DNA from: UBA2336 sp049306095
Lineage (GTDB): Bacteria > Bacteroidota > Bacteroidia > Cytophagales > Cyclobacteriaceae
NCBI GenBank assembly: GCA_049306095.1
Contig: JBAQPU010000002.1
Coordinates: 1-64,000, forward strand
Direction: 5' to 3'
DNA length: 64,000 nt
Both the position numbers and the translations under genes were made by a program. This document shows, one piece after another, positions 47,972-56,330 of the stretch. Position 1 is the stretch's first letter. Every line of letters starts with the position of its first letter. The notes below the pieces were generated by a model. It was not told the origin of the DNA and did not search any database. It was given only the letters and a program-made list of their open reading frames with translations.

Positions 47972-50389
47972 GTGGATCAGTCATTTTTTGATCATGAGAA
48001 ATCACAAGACCAACGGGGGTCTACACTGGATCTAAAACGGGTATTATATCGGGCACTTCGCTATTGGTATGTCATCGTTGTTTCATTGCTTCTTGCAATT
48101 TCAATCGCCTTTTTACATAACCGATATGCTACACCTATTTATCCAGTAACAGCATCAATTCTGATTAGGGAATCACAAGAAGAATCGCAAGGCAGGTTAT
48201 TGTATAACAACCCTCTGGTTAGTGGTTATCGCAATTACTTTAATGAGTTGTATATTATCCGGTCCTATCCGTTAGTTCAGCGAGTTATTGAAGAATTAAA
48301 TTTTGAGGTTTCTTTTTTTTTAGAAGGTAATTTGCTTACTACCGAGGCTTATGATTATGTACCTGTCAAGGCAAAGGTTGTAGATGATCATGGTTGGGCA
48401 ACCAAAAAATTTTATTTCAAAATTGTTAATGAAGATCAATTTGAGTTAGCCACCGATGGGGATATACCACTAAAGGAATCTCAAACTTTCAATTTTAATG
48501 ACACTATTCATTTTTCAGGACTGGATTTATGCTTGAAACTGGATGGTAGTAAATCTGTTCGACCCAGCTACGGAACTCAATATATTGCTGTCTATAGGTC
48601 ATCGAATAGTCAAGTTGATTCCTATGTGGGCAGACTTAATGCATCTTGGGCGGAAGAAGGAGCGGGTGTTGTGAACTTATCAATTAATGGATCCAGTACT
48701 GTCAAAGAGATTGATTTTCTGAATGGATTAATTCGACAATACATAGAGAATGATATTGAAAAGAAGACGCTCGCAGCTACTCGCACCACTGAATTCATTG
48801 CAAGCCAATTAAGTGGTATTAGTGATTCCTTAAAAATGGCTGAAAATCAGCTTGAGGCATTTAAAAATAGGAATGTAGTTACAAATCTTGGTGATCGGGC
48901 AGCAAGTTTGTATGAAAAAATTGAAGCCTTAGAGTTACAGCGAACCGATCTTTTGGTCAGATCAAATTACTATAAGTATCTGGAGGGGTACATTCAGCAA
49001 AGCGATAACCTGGATCAGGTTATATTGCCATCTTCAATCGGAATCCCTGATGAAATTTTAGCTGGTCTTGTCGCTGAAATGGTTAAAACTCAAATGGAAA
49101 TAAAGATGTTGAATCATGAGGCTAAAGCTGTTAATCCGTTTGTGCAAGAAAGGAGAAGAAAGTTAACAGAGCTAAAAAAGGAAATTATTGAATCGGTTCA
49201 GAACCAAAAGGGAGTTGATGATATTAAGATGAATTTTCTGAATAAGCAATTGCACATGGTAGAACAGCAATTGAACACCTTGCCAATAGCGGAAAGACAA
49301 CTGGTTTCTATTAAGCGGAACTATACTGTTTTGGAGAATTTGTATGTATTCTTATTGCAGAAGAAAGCCGAAGCTGAAATTTCCAAAGCATCTACGACTT
49401 CGGATATTGTAATGGTTAATGCGCCCAGAGCCGGGGGTACAATCTCTCCTAAGAAGGGTCAGAATTATTTGGTGCTGATTTTTCTTGGGTTTTCCATACC
49501 ATTGTTTGCTTTTGTTTTAATTGAAATGTTTAATGTCCGAGTACAGTCTCGGGAAGATATTGAAAAGCTAACCGGTATTCCATTTATTGGAGGTGTGGGG
49601 CATAAGAGTACGGATAGTAATCTTGAGGTGCTTGCACGACCTAAAACCTCCATTGCTGAATCGTTTCGGGCGTTGCGATCGAATTTGATTTACTTTTTAG
49701 GAAATCAGGATAAAGCAGTTTTTCTGATTACAAGTTCTATTAGTGGTGAGGGTAAAACGTTTACTTCCGTCAATCTGGCTTCTGTATTTTCATTATCTGG
49801 GAAGAAGACTCTTATTGTTGGTGCGGATATGCGAAAACCAAAAATTTATGCCGATTTTGATCTTAGTAATGATGTTGGATTGAGTGGTTATCTCGCAGAA
49901 TTAAATGATTTCGATTCCATTGTTCAGAAGACCTCTTATCAAAATCTTGATTTGGTGAGTGGTGGGGCAGTACCACCCAATCCGTCCGAGTTATTGTTAA
50001 CTGAGAGAATGAAAGAATTTATTAATGAGGCCAGATTGCGGTATGATTATATAATTATTGACACGCCACCACTGGCAATTGTAACAGATGCATTTGTACT
50101 GTCTGGATATGCTGACCATACCGTCTTTCTGGTTCGTCAGAATTATACCCCAAAAATTTTCCTGAGATCAATTCAGGATTTTTACTCCAGTGGTAAACTG
50201 AAGAATATTAGTATTGTATTCAATGATATTTATAAATCTGGTCCTGGATATGGTTATGGTTATGGTTATGGCTATGGCTATGGCTATGGTTATGGTTATG
50301 GTTATGGCTACACATCCCGGGCATCTGGTTATTATACAGAAGATCAGCCAAACGTAAAGGGCTTTTTCAATAAGTTTAAAAAATCATGA
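47972..50389 (+). CDS. Wzc-type tyrosine autokinase / polysaccharide co-polymerase
   Basis: Controls chain length and export with Wza. The 805-residue protein has two membrane helices (first in ALRYWYVIVVSLLLAISIAF, second in LVLIFLGFSIPLFAFVLIEM) around a periplasmic Wzz domain with coiled-coil parts, then a cytoplasmic BY-kinase: Walker A SSISGEGKTFTSVNLASVFS, Walker A' VGADMRKPKI, Walker B IIIDTPPLAIVTDA. The C-terminus holds 11 Gly-Tyr pairs in a row (DNA 50246-50311), a tyrosine cluster for autophosphorylation. Start GTG at 47972. Confidence 0.93.
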   Translation: MDQSFFDHEKSQDQRGSTLDLKRVLYRALRYWYVIVVSLLLAISIAFLHNRYATPIYPVTASILIRESQEESQGRLLYNNPLVSGYRNYFNELYIIRSYPLVQRVIEELNFEVSFFLEGNLLTTEAYDYVPVKAKVVDDHGWATKKFYFKIVNEDQFELATDGDIPLKESQTFNFNDTIHFSGLDLCLKLDGSKSVRPSYGTQYIAVYRSSNSQVDSYVGRLNASWAEEGAGVVNLSINGSSTVKEIDFLNGLIRQYIENDIEKKTLAATRTTEFIASQLSGISDSLKMAENQLEAFKNRNVVTNLGDRAASLYEKIEALELQRTDLLVRSNYYKYLEGYIQQSDNLDQVILPSSIGIPDEILAGLVAEMVKTQMEIKMLNHEAKAVNPFVQERRRKLTELKKEIIESVQNQKGVDDIKMNFLNKQLHMVEQQLNTLPIAERQLVSIKRNYTVLENLYVFLLQKKAEAEISKASTTSDIVMVNAPRAGGTISPKKGQNYLVLIFLGFSIPLFAFVLIEMFNVRVQSREDIEKLTGIPFIGGVGHKSTDSNLEVLARPKTSIAESFRALRSNLIYFLGNQDKAVFLITSSISGEGKTFTSVNLASVFSLSGKKTLIVGADMRKPKIYADFDLSNDVGLSGYLAELNDFDSIVQKTSYQNLDLVSGGAVPPNPSELLLTERMKEFINEARLRYDYIIIDTPPLAIVTDAFVLSGYADHTVFLVRQNYTPKIFLRSIQDFYSSGKLKNISIVFNDIYKSGPGYGYGYGYGYGYGYGYGYGYGYTSRASGYYTEDQPNVKGFFNKFKKS
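50246..50311 (+). repeat. 6-bp coding repeat (GGY TAY), 11 units, in the Wzc tail
   Basis: Sixty-six bases of GGN TAY codon pairs (GGA/GGT/GGC with TAT or final TAC). The period of 6 keeps the frame, so slippage would change the number of tyrosines without breaking the gene. Confidence 0.9.
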
Positions 50390-51408
50390 ACAACCCATCA
50401 TCCGCAAAGAAAATAGAAATTATTGCAGAAGTGGGTCAGGCTCATGATGGAAGTTTGGGGATTGCGCATAGCTATATCGATGTTTTGGCAGGTCTTGGGG
50501 TGGACGCAGTAAAATTTCAGACACACGTAGCGGAAGCGGAGAGTAGTATACATGAGCCATTTCGAGTTAAGTTCTCATACGAAGATGATACGCGGTTTGA
50601 ATATTGGAAGCGAATGGAGTTTACCCTTCCGCAATGGAAGGGTCTAAAAGATCATTGCGAACAGGTTGGTCTTGAGTTTATATCAAGTCCATTTTCGTTG
50701 GCAGCCGTGGATATCCTTGAGGAAGTGGGTGTGAAGAGATACAAAGTAGGCTCTGGTGAAACAAGTAATCTGCTCTTGCTTCAGAAAATTGCTGAAACAG
50801 GTAAACCCATTATTCTTTCTTCGGGCATGAGTGCTTTTCAGGAGCTAAAACAAACTGTAGACTTTCTTGCCCCTTTTGGAAATCCGCTTTCGTTGTTGCA
50901 ATGCACTACTGCTTACCCTACCAAACCAGAGCAATGGGGCTTGAATGTCTTATCTGAATTGCGTAAGGAATTTGGGTTGCCGATTGGATTCTCTGATCAT
51001 TCTGGTGATATTTTTGCCTGCATTGCGGCCGCTTCTTTGGGAGCGCAGATATTGGAATTTCATGTAGTTTTCGATCATCAGATGTTTGGACCTGATGCTC
51101 CTGCGTCATTAGTACCGTCACAAATCAAACAGTTGGTAGCGGGCGTACGTGACATTGAAAAATCATTCGGGAATCCGGTTGATAAAAACAGTATACAAGA
51201 TTTTTCACCTCTTAGAGCTATGTTCGGGAAAACATTGGCCATCAATAAACCCCTTAAAAAAGGTCAAGTTATTACATTTTCAGATTTGGAAAGTAAAAAA
51301 CCTGCTAATATGGGCATACCTGCCTCTGCTTATCGCGCAGTGGTGGGTAAAATGATTAATAAAGACATGAGTGCATTTTCTTTTTTAACCTCTGATGACC
51401 TGGAATGA
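50386..51408 (+). CDS. neuB: Sialic-acid-type synthase (NeuB family)
   Basis: Condenses an N-acylated hexosamine with phosphoenolpyruvate to a nonulosonic acid. The 340-residue protein has IIAEVGQAHDGSLGIAHSYI, VDAVKFQTHVAEAE, FISSPFSLAAVDILEEVGVK, RYKVGSGETSNL, and IGFSDHSGDIFACIAAASLG, then a C-terminal antifreeze-like SAF domain (from about residue 285: KTLAINKPLKKGQVITFSDL). With NeuC and NeuA next to it, the product is probably N-acetylneuraminic acid, or a relative such as legionaminic acid. ATG overlaps the kinase stop. Confidence 0.9.
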   Translation: MNNPSSAKKIEIIAEVGQAHDGSLGIAHSYIDVLAGLGVDAVKFQTHVAEAESSIHEPFRVKFSYEDDTRFEYWKRMEFTLPQWKGLKDHCEQVGLEFISSPFSLAAVDILEEVGVKRYKVGSGETSNLLLLQKIAETGKPIILSSGMSAFQELKQTVDFLAPFGNPLSLLQCTTAYPTKPEQWGLNVLSELRKEFGLPIGFSDHSGDIFACIAAASLGAQILEFHVVFDHQMFGPDAPASLVPSQIKQLVAGVRDIEKSFGNPVDKNSIQDFSPLRAMFGKTLAINKPLKKGQVITFSDLESKKPANMGIPASAYRAVVGKMINKDMSAFSFLTSDDLE

Positions 51409-52562
51409 GCAAGCGAAAAATTTGTGTTGTAATAACGGCCAGACCCAGTTACAGTAGGATAAAAACGGCATTGGATGCAATTAAGAACCATCCTGATTTG
51501 CAGCTTCAGATTGTGATAGCTGCTTCGGCATTATTGGATCGGTATGGGTCAGCGGTACAGTATGTTGAAGCCGATGGGTTTACGATTGATGCACGGGTTT
51601 TCAATGTGTTGGAAGGCGAGAACCTGACCGCGGCAGCTAAGACAACCGGCATTGGCATTCTGGAACTCTCAACGGTGTTTGATAATTTACAGCCGGATAT
51701 TGTAGTAACCGTGGCAGATCGGTTTGAAACCATGGCAACTGCTATCGCGGCAACGTACATGAATATTCCACTTGCTCATGTTCAAGGGGGGGAGGTTACA
51801 GGGAATATTGATGAAAAAGTACGTCATGCCATTACTAAGTTAGCGGATTATCATTTTGTCGCTTCTCAGGATGCTCAAGAGCGGGTGATTCGCCTAGGGG
51901 AAGATCCGGGTATGGTATTTAATACAGGATGTCCTTCAATAGATTTGGCAGCATTAGTTATGGAGCATGATCAGTTGGGATTTGACCCTTACCGTAAGTA
52001 TGGAGGAGTAGGGAGTAAACCTGATCTGACAAATGGATATTGGGTCGTGATGCAGCATCCGGTTACTACAGAGTATAGTGAGTCGCGAAAACATATTGAA
52101 GAAACACTTTTGGCATTGAAAACTTCGCAATTACCGGCCCTTTGGTTTTGGCCTAATGTAGATGCCGGTGCTGATGGTACCTCTACCGGAATAAGAGCCT
52201 TTCGTGAACGTGAACAACCGAAACACCTTCATTTTTTTAAGAATATGGAACCAGATGATTTTCTGCGTCTTCTGATTAACGCGAAAGGATTGATAGGAAA
52301 TTCGAGTGTTGGAATTCGCGAATGTTCATTTTTGGGTGTTCCGGTTATCAATGTTGGTACGCGTCAATCCGGACGAGCAAGAGGAAAAAATGTTTTGGAT
52401 GTGGGGTATGACCATTTGTCAATAAGTGCAGCCATGAAATCTATCTTAATAACCCCAAGACCAATGCAGGATAAAACATATGGGGGTGGAACTGCCGGGA
52501 AAAAAATAGCCGAACTACTGGCCGCCCTCCCGATTAGATTTGATAAGAAAATCCAATTTTAA
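51405..52562 (+). CDS. neuC: UDP-N-acetylglucosamine 2-epimerase, hydrolysing (NeuC family)
   Basis: Makes N-acetylmannosamine (or a related sugar) from a UDP-activated N-acetylated hexosamine, feeding NeuB. The 385-residue protein has KICVVITARPSYSRIKTALD, IVVTVADRFETMATAIAATY, LAHVQGGEVTGNIDEKVRHA, ITKLADYHFVASQDAQERVI and GNSSVGIRECSFLGVPVINV, the standard blocks of the hydrolysing type. ATG overlaps the neuB stop (ATGA). Confidence 0.9.
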   Translation: MSKRKICVVITARPSYSRIKTALDAIKNHPDLQLQIVIAASALLDRYGSAVQYVEADGFTIDARVFNVLEGENLTAAAKTTGIGILELSTVFDNLQPDIVVTVADRFETMATAIAATYMNIPLAHVQGGEVTGNIDEKVRHAITKLADYHFVASQDAQERVIRLGEDPGMVFNTGCPSIDLAALVMEHDQLGFDPYRKYGGVGSKPDLTNGYWVVMQHPVTTEYSESRKHIEETLLALKTSQLPALWFWPNVDAGADGTSTGIRAFREREQPKHLHFFKNMEPDDFLRLLINAKGLIGNSSVGIRECSFLGVPVINVGTRQSGRARGKNVLDVGYDHLSISAAMKSILITPRPMQDKTYGGGTAGKKIAELLAALPIRFDKKIQF

Positions 52563-52634
52563 TAGATTGATAAATTCTGAATACAGTTTTTATATGTGTT
52601 CATGCTTATCCTTAACAGTTTGACTTAAATTAGG

Positions 52635-53327
52635 ATGAAGACGCTAGCAATAGTACCAGCCCGTGGTGGGTCAAAGGGTGTTTTGAACAAGAATAGGAAA
52701 ATCCTTTCTGGGAAGCCGCTTATTCAATACACACTGGAAGCGGCAATAGAGAGTAAAAGATTGTCCAGTATTATAGTGAGCAGCGATGAAGATGCTATAC
52801 TGGAGATTGCATCTGCATATCAATTGAGATGCCATAAGAGACGACCAGACCTGGCCTCCGATACTAGTCCAGTTATTGATACCATATTGGATATTCTTCA
52901 AACAGAAGGCGATGAATTGGATGCTGTTATGATTCTCCAGCCTACCAGCCCGTTGCGTACAAGTAAAAATATTGATGAGACCATTGAACTTTTGGAGGGT
53001 AATCCAATTGTTAATTCTGTGATTTCGGTTGTGCCAATGAATGATATACATCCTGCTCGAATGTATAAGCTGAATAATAACGAGCTTCATTCATTTTTGC
53101 CGGAGTTTGAGCAGGTGCGGAGACAAGATATTCCGGTGGCGTACTATAGAAATGGTGCCATTTACCTCACGAGAACCGATGCTTTATTAGCTAATAAAAG
53201 CATGATGAATAAGCCGATCAAACCCTATGTAATGGATCCGGATTGGTTGTTGAATATTGATGGTCAGCGTGATATTTTTCTGGCAGAAGCGCTCATCCCG
53301 CACTGGCTTATTTCAGACAAAAAATGA
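52635..53327 (+). CDS. neuA: CMP-nonulosonate synthetase (acylneuraminate cytidylyltransferase)
   Basis: Activates the sugar acid as its CMP derivative. The 230-residue protein has the nucleotide loop IVPARGGSKGVLNKNRKILS, ILQPTSPLRTSKNIDETIEL, and the C-terminal YRNGAIYLTRTDALL. It lies in the same direction as neuB and neuC with a 72-bp gap. It lacks a hydrolase domain fused at the end. The exact nonulosonic acid cannot be determined from this sequence. Confidence 0.9.
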   Translation: MKTLAIVPARGGSKGVLNKNRKILSGKPLIQYTLEAAIESKRLSSIIVSSDEDAILEIASAYQLRCHKRRPDLASDTSPVIDTILDILQTEGDELDAVMILQPTSPLRTSKNIDETIELLEGNPIVNSVISVVPMNDIHPARMYKLNNNELHSFLPEFEQVRRQDIPVAYYRNGAIYLTRTDALLANKSMMNKPIKPYVMDPDWLLNIDGQRDIFLAEALIPHWLISDKK

Positions 53328-53331
53328 CCCT

Positions 53332-54264
53332 ATGATTGTATTAAATCTGGAGCCTTACGGATACAGTGAGCAAGCAAAAATAAAGTGGAATGAGTTAGGG
53401 GTTTCCTACCTGGAAAGTTCCTGGGGAGACTTTAAGAGCCAATCGATTGAGCAGGTTGGGATTTTAATTGTGAGGTTGTCACGCCAAATCAATGAGGATG
53501 TAATTCGGCAATTCCCCTCCCTTAAATTTGTAGTCTCGGCAACCACCGGGTTAGATCATATTGATATTCAATGCCTGGAGAATAGGGGAGTAAAACTGAT
53601 TTCATTAAAAGGAGAACTAGATTTTTTAAAAACTATACCCTCAACCAGCGAGCATACTTGGGCACTTCTGTTGGCTTTAGTAAGAAATATACCCTCTGCA
53701 ATGACTGATGTGCGATTAGGAAATTGGAACAGAGATCAATTTAGAGGGTTTCAATTAAAAGGAAGAAAGATCGGTATTATCGGAATGGGAAGAACGGGGT
53801 CACAGGTTGCTCAATTTGCAGAAGTATTTGGAATGACCGTGCTCTACTTTGATCCTTATGTTGAGGGCACCCCGCCATTCATCCGTTGTGCATCCCTAAC
53901 GGATATGCTTAGTCAATCTGATATTGTTTCCGTTCATGTTCATCTTTCCAATGATACAAATCGAATGATAAATGCCGATATTCTATCATTCGCAAAAGAA
54001 GGATCGTATTGGGTAAACACATCACGCGGAATGATATGGGATGAGCAAGCGGTATTTGATAGACTCAAGTCGGGTTGGCTCAAAGGGGTGGCGACTGATG
54101 TATTAAGTACAGAGTTTGCCATTGTAAAAATGAGCCCTTTATGGAAAGCACTGTCAGAAGGAATGAACGTGATAATAACCCCTCACATTGGCGGAGCCAC
54201 TTGGGATGCCATGTGGCATTGTGAAGAATTTCTTGTAGACAAGATGAAGGGCCTACTGAAATGA
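53332..54264 (+). CDS. D-isomer-specific 2-hydroxyacid dehydrogenase family protein
   Basis: A 310-residue NAD(P)-dependent oxidoreductase. The NAD site is KGRKIGIIGMGRTGSQVAQF; the catalytic Arg, Glu and His are visible in VNTSRGMIWDEQAV, ATDVLSTEF and IITPHIGGATWDAM. The N-terminal half is that of phosphoglycerate-dehydrogenase relatives. I start it at ATG 53332, four bases after the neuA stop; the longer frame overlaps neuA by 71 bp. Its place in the sialic-acid gene run is unusual. It may make or use a hydroxyacid substituent of the glycan. Confidence 0.85.
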   Translation: MIVLNLEPYGYSEQAKIKWNELGVSYLESSWGDFKSQSIEQVGILIVRLSRQINEDVIRQFPSLKFVVSATTGLDHIDIQCLENRGVKLISLKGELDFLKTIPSTSEHTWALLLALVRNIPSAMTDVRLGNWNRDQFRGFQLKGRKIGIIGMGRTGSQVAQFAEVFGMTVLYFDPYVEGTPPFIRCASLTDMLSQSDIVSVHVHLSNDTNRMINADILSFAKEGSYWVNTSRGMIWDEQAVFDRLKSGWLKGVATDVLSTEFAIVKMSPLWKALSEGMNVIITPHIGGATWDAMWHCEEFLVDKMKGLLK

Positions 54265-55664
54265 GTATTGATATAGCCTATATTGTTTCCCATGGATTTG
54301 CGGCCAGGATGGTTACGCAAACAAATTTATTAGGGAAGCTTGCCAGTGCAGGAAAACGCGTGGCCTTAATTTGCCCTGATAAAAATGATCCGAATCTTTC
54401 AACTTATTGCAAGGCTCATGGTATTCAATTAATAGAGTTTAACGTTCGCAAAGGCTTTGGTGATGAGAACTATATGTTTAAGAGAAAATATTTGCTTGAA
54501 AATATAGAGGATAATCCGGCCTTGCTTGATAAGCATATTCATGCAATTCGATACAACGCCTCCTTGAATCCCATCAAACGAATACGTCCTTATTATTATT
54601 GGTTTCTGTATAAGTTGATTCCTTTCCTGCCGTTTATTCGTAAAAATTTTAAACGAAATGAAACCCGCAATCTAAAGTCAGCAAAAGCCAAAAATCTGAT
54701 TGCTACTCTACAGCCAACTAAACTGGTTTCCACCTACCCAGTTAATTATAATGAAGCTGTTTTGCTCTACTATGGAAATAAACATCCTCAGGTTGAAACC
54801 TGGATTCATTTGTTAAGTTGGGATAACATTACCTGTAAAGGCAGATTTCCTGAAGTGGCTGATCAATATATTGCGTGGGGGGATATTATGAAGTCTGAGT
54901 TGCAGGAATACTATAACGTGCCGAAACAGGCTATTCATGCTTGTGGAGTACCCCATTTCGATCTGCATTATTCCGTTAAAAATAATCCTAGCTATAGCGG
55001 GCACTTGGAAGAATTGAATCTGAATAGTGATAGACCATATCTTTTTTTTGCCATGAGTTCCCCGCGGTTTGCACCAAAGGAAATTGATATTGTTGAGTGG
55101 TTAGCTGCTCAAATCAAATCCGGGGAGTTTGGTGATAATATGCAATTGGTTGTACGTCCGCATCCTCAGAATGTAGTAGGTAATCTTTCTGACAAAAATT
55201 GGCTTCCGCGACTTAGGGCGTTGAATACTACAGGGAAGATTGCTGTGGATTTTCCAACACTGAGCCAGAGTAAACTCAATTGGAGTATGGATATGAATGA
55301 CATGGAACGAATGGCGAAACTGATTTCGGGTTCTTGTGTTACCCTAAATTCGGGTAGTACCATGTCAATTGATGCATTGTCACAAGAGAAGCCCGTTATC
55401 ATTACCGCATTTGATGCAAACTTTAAGTTAGATTACTGGAGATCGTCCCGAAGATTAGTCGATTATGTTCACTTAAAAAAACTGATTCAGTTGGGCGGAG
55501 TGAGTGTCGTGAATTCATATATTGAACTTAGAAATGTGATTTCTCATTACCTGATAAATCCCGGTTGGAATGCAGATCAACGGAGAGAGGCAATTCGTAA
55601 TGAACTTTACAGAAATGATGGAGAATCTACCAATCGCGTAGTAGAAGTTTTGATTAACAGTTGA
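54261..55664 (+). CDS. Putative GT-B glycosyl- or glycerophosphotransferase, candidate sialyltransferase
   Basis: A 467-residue protein I cannot place in a named family. The N-terminus MSIDIAYIVSHGFAARMVTQ and the C-terminal half, with RPYLFFAMSSPRFAPKEIDI, MQLVVRPHPQNVVGNLSD and GSCVTLNSGSTMSIDALSQE, then KPVIITAFDANFKLDYW, resemble the GT-B layout of CDP-glycerol glycerophosphotransferases and of polysialyl- or epimerase-like proteins. It directly follows the sialic-acid synthesis genes (ATGA overlap with the dehydrogenase). Since a CMP-sugar is made here and no known sialyltransferase is seen, it is a candidate to use it. Confidence 0.6.
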   Translation: MSIDIAYIVSHGFAARMVTQTNLLGKLASAGKRVALICPDKNDPNLSTYCKAHGIQLIEFNVRKGFGDENYMFKRKYLLENIEDNPALLDKHIHAIRYNASLNPIKRIRPYYYWFLYKLIPFLPFIRKNFKRNETRNLKSAKAKNLIATLQPTKLVSTYPVNYNEAVLLYYGNKHPQVETWIHLLSWDNITCKGRFPEVADQYIAWGDIMKSELQEYYNVPKQAIHACGVPHFDLHYSVKNNPSYSGHLEELNLNSDRPYLFFAMSSPRFAPKEIDIVEWLAAQIKSGEFGDNMQLVVRPHPQNVVGNLSDKNWLPRLRALNTTGKIAVDFPTLSQSKLNWSMDMNDMERMAKLISGSCVTLNSGSTMSIDALSQEKPVIITAFDANFKLDYWRSSRRLVDYVHLKKLIQLGGVSVVNSYIELRNVISHYLINPGWNADQRREAIRNELYRNDGESTNRVVEVLINS

Positions 55665-55666
55665 AT

Positions 55667-56323
55667 ATGACATTTAAAAGTAGCTTTAAACAATTATTTA
55701 TGTTCTTGAGTAATCTGCGTTTGCTCAGGGTATATTATGCAATGTCTCAAAAAGGCTATCTATTGGAGAATGGTTGGGTTAGCTCCATAGAGAAAAGGAT
55801 GCCGGTTGATAAAGGTGGTTTCCCTCTTCCCTGGGTTACACTTTCGTTTATCGGCTTTATCCGCGATCGACTAACTAATAATCTTTCTGTATTGGAGTAT
55901 GGCAGTGGTAATTCAACACTTTTTTATGCGTCTCGCGTAAAATCGGTGACCAGTGTCGAAAGCAATGAAAAGTGGTATAAGAAAATTCTGGAGAAGATGC
56001 CTGAAAATGTGGTATTAACTTATGTGCCGGTAGACGATAAAGAACGGTATGTGAATTTTGCCCAACATGTAAAACAGTTGTTTGATGTTGTTATCGTAGA
56101 TGGTCATAGCCGGTTTGATTGCGTAAAGGCTGGCAGACAGACCCTAACCGAGCGTGGTGTAATTGTACTGGACAACTCGAACAGAAAGGAGTATAAGGAA
56201 ATTTATTCTTACCTTTTTACTGAAGGATTTAGATGTCTTGATTTTTGGGGTATGGCACCGGGATCAATTCGTACTAACTGCACCACTATTTTTTATCGTG
56301 ATCAAAATTGCTTAACTATTTAA
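55667..56323 (+). CDS. Class I SAM-dependent methyltransferase
   Basis: About 218 residues. SAM motif VLEYGSGNSTLFYASRVKSV with TSVESNEKWYKKIL, then VVIVDGHSRFDCVKAGRQTL and GVIVLDNSNRKEY, as in Methyltransf_24-type proteins. ATG at 55667 follows the stop of the preceding gene; TTG at 55661 is also in frame. It may methylate the glycan or an intermediate. The acceptor is not known. Confidence 0.75.
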   Translation: MTFKSSFKQLFMFLSNLRLLRVYYAMSQKGYLLENGWVSSIEKRMPVDKGGFPLPWVTLSFIGFIRDRLTNNLSVLEYGSGNSTLFYASRVKSVTSVESNEKWYKKILEKMPENVVLTYVPVDDKERYVNFAQHVKQLFDVVIVDGHSRFDCVKAGRQTLTERGVIVLDNSNRKEYKEIYSYLFTEGFRCLDFWGMAPGSIRTNCTTIFYRDQNCLTI

Positions 56324-56330
56324 CAAAGCC

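Noticed and set aside
52671..53090. 139-codon open frame on the minus strand
   Set aside because: Antisense to neuA, composition unlike a folded protein; explained by codon structure of the real gene.
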